DNA of 64,000 nt, from NCBI RefSeq assembly GCF_005239225.2, contig NC_133284.1, positions 587,770 to 651,769 on the forward strand, given 5' to 3'. Positions within the stretch are counted from its first letter, which is position 1; each line of letters begins with the position of its first letter. Position numbers and translations under genes: made by a program. This DNA is from Populus alba (lineage: Eukaryota > Streptophyta > Magnoliopsida > Malpighiales > Salicaceae). Below are positions 59,501 to 64,000 of this stretch, piece after piece. The notes under the pieces were generated by a model that saw nothing but the letters and a program-made list of their open reading frames with translations, did no database searches and was not told the DNA's origin.

Positions 59501-60502
59501 ATGTTGGAAAACCTTGGTCAAGAGTCGTCAATAATGAAGAAGGTGAGATCGAAGGAGAAGACAAGGAAACGCAAGTGGGGAAGGAAGATGAAGCATTGCC
59601 TCGGTTGACTTTCCATACACTAGAAGAAGTTTCAGAACGGGTTGACCCAAGAACTTCTCATAGTTTTTAAAATGTAAAACAACTTTATTTGCCTTAACAT
59701 GTTTTTGTCATTGCTTTTGTCATTGCTTTTATTTTCTCTAGTGGGCAATCAGAGCTCATGATGGCAGCCAGATTTTGTGTTTGTCTTTGAGCTTACCTTT
59801 TCTTTAAATAAATGATGAGTTTATGCATTTTTTTGAACAAGTTTGAGTGGTTATAAATAAAGTATCATAAAATGGTTTAATATGAAATTTAAGCTAACCC
59901 TAAAGTACAACCCTATCATTGAAATGAAAAAAAAAATCATTATCTCTTCATTCACTAAAAAAGTTTATCACTAGCTGAATGAATTACTAGGATCGCACCC
60001 CTATACTGGGGGCAAGACGAGATGTTTTATGAAAATTTTTACGTGTTTAAAATTGGATGAAAGCCTCTAGATTTGAAAACCAAGCTAAAGCATTTGACAA
60101 AGGCATGACAAAAAGGCAAATACAAGTCATACATTTTGAGAAAAGGACTACTTGAAGAAAGTCAAAGACTTCTTCTCCAAGAATATGATAGGCAACACGA
60201 GAGATAAAACCAGCATACGACTTCAAAAGCAAGTTCATGTTAAGAGGGAGTCTCATGAACTAGAAGAAGAGGCTGGGACCTATGTTTCAAAACCAGGTAT
60301 AAATGCATGCATTGCATCTAATCATAAATCATTGCATATATGTTTTTTTCGGATCGTTACAGGAGGAGATATTAGCGCATTCCAACAAGATTATGGACGA
60401 AGAAAGAATCATTGAGTTGATTCTAGAACAACAAGAAGAGAAGATAATGGTTTTCAAAACCCTGCCAGTAGGAAGAACGACATCGATAGCATTCGGTAAA
60501 AA
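59501..60502 (+). other. Post-gag non-coding region
   Basis: Contains the block CGCACCCCTATACTGGGGGC at about 59995, shared in reverse with the minus element near 42640. A 103-codon ORF at 60303-60614 runs into the hairpin array and has no recognised domain. Confidence 0.6.
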
Positions 60503-61042
60503 GGAATCACCAGATGGGATTCCAAGTTGTTTGAGATCGCCAGAAGGGGTCTCGTTTTCGATATTCATCAATGGAGGTCGCCAGAAGGGACCTCAAATTT
60601 CAGCTTTGGTATAAAAGGAATCGCCAAATGGGATTCCAAGTTCTTTGGCTAAAGGAGATCGCCAGAAGGGATCTCATATTTCGATGAAGGTCGCTAGAAG
60701 GGACCTAATATTTCAGCTTTGAATAAAAGGAATCGCCAGATTCCAAGTTGTTTGAGATCGCCAGAAGGGGTCTCGTTTTCGATATTCATCAATGGAGGTC
60801 ACCAGAAGGGACCTCAAATTTCAGCTTTGGTATAAAAGGAATCGCCAAATGGGATTCCAAGTTGTTTGGCTAAAGGAGATCGCCAGAAGGGATCTCATAT
60901 TTCGATGAAGGTCGCTAGAAGGGACCTAATATTTCAGCTTTGAATAAAAGAAATCGCCAGATGGAATTCCAAGTTATTTGAGATCGCCAGAAGGGATCTC
61001 GTACTTCGACATTCATCAAGGAAGGTCGCTAGAAGGGACCTC
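60503..61042 (+). repeat. Tandem covarying-hairpin array, family 1 (15 units)
   Basis: Fifteen 21-bp hairpins (one with a deleted loop) separated by 15-30 bp. The loop GCCAGATGG or GCCAGAAGG is nearly constant. Stems cycle through three types: GGAATC/GATTCC, GAGATC/GATCTC, GAGGTC/GACCTC. The examples at 60503-60523, 60533-60553, 60574-60594, 60617-60637 and 60655-60675 show the order A-B-C-A-B. A larger ~220-bp repeat duplicates part of the array. Confidence 0.93.
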
Positions 61043-61095
61043 ATATTGAAACCATTTCTTAGAAAAGCATGGGGTTTACTAAGAATTCTTCCCCC

Positions 61096-61595
61096 TGGGT
61101 AGGTCACCCATACAATGAGACCATTATTCCCCCTGGGTAGGTCACCCATACAATGAGACCATCATTTTTCTCAGGTAGGTCACCCATACAATGAGACCAT
61201 CATATTCCCCCTGGGTAGGTCACCCATACAATGAGACCATCATTTTTCTGGGTAGGTCACCCATACAATGAGACCATCATTTTTCTTGGGAAGGTCACCC
61301 ATACAATGAGACCACCATTTTTCTTGGGAAGGTCACCCATACAATGAGACCATTATTTTTCTGGGTAGGTCACCCATACAATCAGACCATCATTTCTCTT
61401 GGGTAGGTCACCCATACAATGAGACCATTATTTTTCTGGGTAGGTCGCCCATACAATGAGACCATTCTTCATCTTTTTTACCTGGGTAGGTCACCCATAA
61501 TAATGAGGCCATTCTTCCCCCTGGGTAGGTCACCCAAAGAATGAGACCACTCTTTTCCTTTTCCACTCGGGCAGGTCACCCATCATAATGAGACC
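61096..61595 (+). repeat. Tandem repeat of TGGGTAGGTCACCCA module, 13 units
   Basis: Each 36-46 bp unit has TGGGTAGGTCACCCA (5-bp stem, AGGTC loop), TACAATGAGACCA and a T-rich tail. GGTC/GACC can pair as an alternative. Degenerate units occur (TGGGAAGGTC, CAGGTAGGTC, CGGGCAGGTC). Confidence 0.92.
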
Positions 61596-61628
61596 ACACA
61601 CGCATTTTTTGTATTTGGTTGTGGGTAA

Positions 61629-61860
61629 AGGAATCGCCAGATGAGATTCCAAGTTGGTTGAGATCGCCAGAAGGGATCTCGCATTTCGATATTGGTCAAA
61701 GGAGGTCGCCAGAAGGGACTTCATATTTTAGCCTTGGTTAAGAGGAATCGCTGGATGGGATTCCAGGTTAAAGGAGATCACCAGATGGGATCTCGGATGG
61801 ATTTCCATGTTGATCAAACTAAAGTAAGAATTTAGAGGATCGCTGGATAAGGATCTCGAG
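61629..61860 (+). repeat. Family 1 hairpin array, second block (6 units)
   Basis: Continues the A-B-C order: GGAATC, GAGATC, GAGGTC, GGAATC, GAGATC, then a degenerate AGGATC/GATCTC. Loops vary to GCTGGATGG and ACCAGATGG. Confidence 0.85.
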
Positions 61861-62019
61861 ATGACTAAATTTGGATCATAGTTTTTGGGCTAAGGAGGAT
61901 TGTTGCAAAAGACAAGGTTTCAGATCAATTAAGCTTCGACCAGATCAGTTTCGGGATTGCCGTTTTGGGTTTATCTTTATAACACTTACTGCGCAAAATC
62001 CATGCTCCGTAAGTATTAT

Positions 62020-62033
62020 AAAGAGGGGGCATT
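62020..62033 (+). promoter_or_regulatory. Polypurine tract of + Tat/Ogre-like element
   Basis: AAAGAGGGGGCATT directly before the TGTTG start of the 3' LTR. Confidence 0.8.
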
Positions 62034-64000
62034 TGTTGTAACCCATTTTTGGGTCCCCATGAAAAATAAAATAAATAGCCAAAAGAGGTTAGAAAAAATA
62101 AGAAGAGGCAGAAGCGCTCAGAAAACAGTCAGAAAATTGGTCAAGGAATTTTAAAAATACAAGGATTGAATTTTTGACAAATATTCTTAAAGGATGAAAG
62201 CCCTATTGAGAAGGAAAATTTGAATTTTGAGGAGAAAAGCCCAAATTTGGAGGTTTATGGACTTAATTGGATTTTTAATGGAATTTATAGAAGATTTGAT
62301 TGCAAAAAAAATTGATTTTTAAGTCAATTTGGGCTTTAATTAGAAGAAATTTAAGTTCTGGGGCCAAAATATATTTTTTAGGAATTTATTAGGCCAAATT
62401 AGGGGCTTAATTGCATAAATATTGAAGTTTAAGGGCCAATTAGGGATTTAATTAAGAAAATCCGAAACCAGGGACCAATTTGGAAAAACCGGGTAAATAG
62501 AGGGGGTTGTTTTGCTTTGGATCAGGGGTCTAATTGAAGAAATTGGAAGTTTATTGATCAATTGAGGGCTTAATTGCATAAATCAGAGGCCAAGGACCAA
62601 AGTGAAAAACGCGGCCAACTATGGGGACGGACCGAAATTAGCAGGGACGAAATTGAATTAAACAAAGATGATTAAGGACTGATTCGAAAAATGTTCTGGC
62701 GCCTTTATTTTTAAATGAAACGACGCGTTTTATCCAAAACGACGTCGTTTCATGCATAAAAAAAAAGAAGAAGAAGACCGAACGGTGCCGTTTTGAACGG
62801 CATTGTTCCCCTTTCTTCTTCCTTTCCCCCGCACCTGCAACAGAAGGAAAAGCTTTGTTTTTGAAATAAACTTCCCGCCTCTCTCTCCCTTGCATCTCCA
62901 CCGAACAACCCGAAGCCCCCACACCGTGGGACCGCCGACCGAAGGCATTGGCCGACCACCGGCCGAAAGTAAAGAAACGGCACCTTGCTGTCGCGGGTGG
63001 TGGCCGACCAGCCACCCGCGAAACCCGCTCCAAGGCGCACTAACAATGGTCCCCCACACCTGTTCTACCCCTATAAATAGAGAAGAAAACCGAAGAAAAA
63101 AGAGGAGGGAGAGACCCCGAAGGGAAGAGAGAGAGAGGAGACCGAAGAGAGAGAGAGAACCAACAAGAGAGAGGGAAAGAGAAAGGAATAAACCGAAAAC
63201 AAAAAGAAAACAGAAGACAAAGAAACCGAACCCAAAAACAGAGAAAAAAAACCGAAGAAAAAGCCATTGAAAACAAGTCTCTCTTGCCGCCGTTCGAACC
63301 GCCACATCACCGCCCGGAGCCGCCGTCCACGAGCCACGCCACCGCAGCGCCACCAGCGACCGCCTCCACGCCAGGTACACACTTCATTCCCCCTGCGTTT
63401 CTTTTATTTTGTTGCAGGTTTGCCTCCTGCATGCTACATGCAGGAGGCGGGGGGGAGAAAAATAATTCTCCCCCCCGCTGGGCTGCCAATGCTGGGCCAG
63501 CCCGATGCTGGCCCAGCCCCTGCACATCTGGGCCGGTTCTGGCCCAGACCGAAGAAGAAGTTTCGGTTGGGCCGAGTTCGGCCCAACCTTTCCTTGTTGG
63601 GCTGAGTCCGGCCCGTTTATTGGGGCCGGCCCAGCTCGAATTTTTTTATATTATATATATATATATATATATATTATATATTATAATATGTTATAATATA
63701 TATGTGTATATATGTATATATGTATAAAATATAATAAAAAAAATGTTTTAAAAATCTTAAAAAAAATATTGTTGATTTTTCTGCATATTTTTGTCAAAGT
63801 GGTTTAATGTTGGTTTGTATTTTTATACCGTAAAGATGCAAAACCAGTGTTAAAAATACCCGGTTTTCGTCAAAATATCAAAGATTTTCATAATAAAAAA
63901 TGTTTTTGCTTTCAAAAAAATTTCTAAAAAGTCCCTAAAAATGTTGTTGATTTTTCTGCATATTTTTATCAAAGTGTATTAATATTGGGTTGTATTTTTA
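62034..64000 (+). repeat. 3' LTR of + Tat/Ogre-like element (incomplete)
   Basis: Aligns base for base with 54823 onward and would extend about 690 bp beyond the window. TATAAATA at 63072-63079. Long ORFs on both strands around 62638-63727 are shadows of the GC-rich leader. Confidence 0.94.

Larger units (their letters stand above)
54823..64000 (+). mobile_element. Tat/Ogre-like LTR retrotransposon with gag only, + orientation (cut by window end)
   Basis: 5' LTR 54823-57476, PBS, 580-bp leader, intact gag, about 900 bp non-coding, hairpin arrays 60503-61860, polypurine tract, and 3' LTR from 62034 running off the window. No protease, RT, RNase H or integrase motif between gag and the 3' LTR, so it would need a partner's enzymes. 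Left flank target sequence is ATCAC. About twenty base differences by eye between the LTRs over 1.95 kb indicate a moderately recent insertion. Confidence 0.92.

Overview
This is nuclear DNA of a flowering plant. Genes have GT-AG introns, spacers are AT-rich, and most of the window is nested LTR retrotransposons. The protein families and the repeats (an Au-type SINE, hAT-like MITEs, Tat/Ogre-like LTRs) suggest a woody eudicot. Populus or another Salicaceae is my best guess, but that rests on impression and not on a search.

Genic left part (1-19,012). Two tandem peroxisomal acyl-activating enzymes of the AAE17/AAE18 type lie head to tail on the + strand. The first is cut by the window start (last nine exons present). 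The second is complete: 14 exons, 730 codons, ending in the likely PTS1 tripeptide SKI. An LTR in minus orientation sits between them. A degenerate Copia element, 5-bp target duplication AAAAT, is inserted 18 bp past the stop codon of the second gene. A solo LTR interrupts that Copia's own 3' LTR. On the minus strand follows an intact two-exon 2-oxoglutarate/Fe(II) dioxygenase very like feruloyl-CoA 6'-hydroxylase (F6'H1), with a TATA box.

Duplicated middle (19,000-54,822). The F6'H1 locus, its repeat-rich upstream DNA and an EG45/plant-natriuretic-peptide-like pseudogene occur twice: an original (17.7-36 kb) and a decayed copy (48.1-54.8 kb) holding an F6'H1 pseudogene. In the original, a minus-strand non-autonomous LTR element (target duplication CACTA) split the EG45-like gene. 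A solo LTR (target duplication ACATC) then landed in that element. A recent ~7-kb tandem duplication (20,613-27,620 and 27,621-34,695) finally copied most of the complex, with its junction inside the solo LTR. Between the two loci lies a nearly complete 10.7-kb minus-strand Tat/Ogre-like element without recognisable protein genes (36,719-47,429, target duplication CAAAT).

Right end (54,823-64,000). A second Tat/Ogre-like element in + orientation has an intact 480-codon gag and no pol. Its 3' LTR runs off the window.

Most interesting signal: both Tat/Ogre-like elements carry, just before the 3' LTR, tandem arrays of short hairpins. In one family the loop is nearly constant while the stems change on both sides to keep pairing, and the two elements share the design although their arrays differ. 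This looks like a selected RNA or DNA structure in elements that otherwise encode little or nothing.
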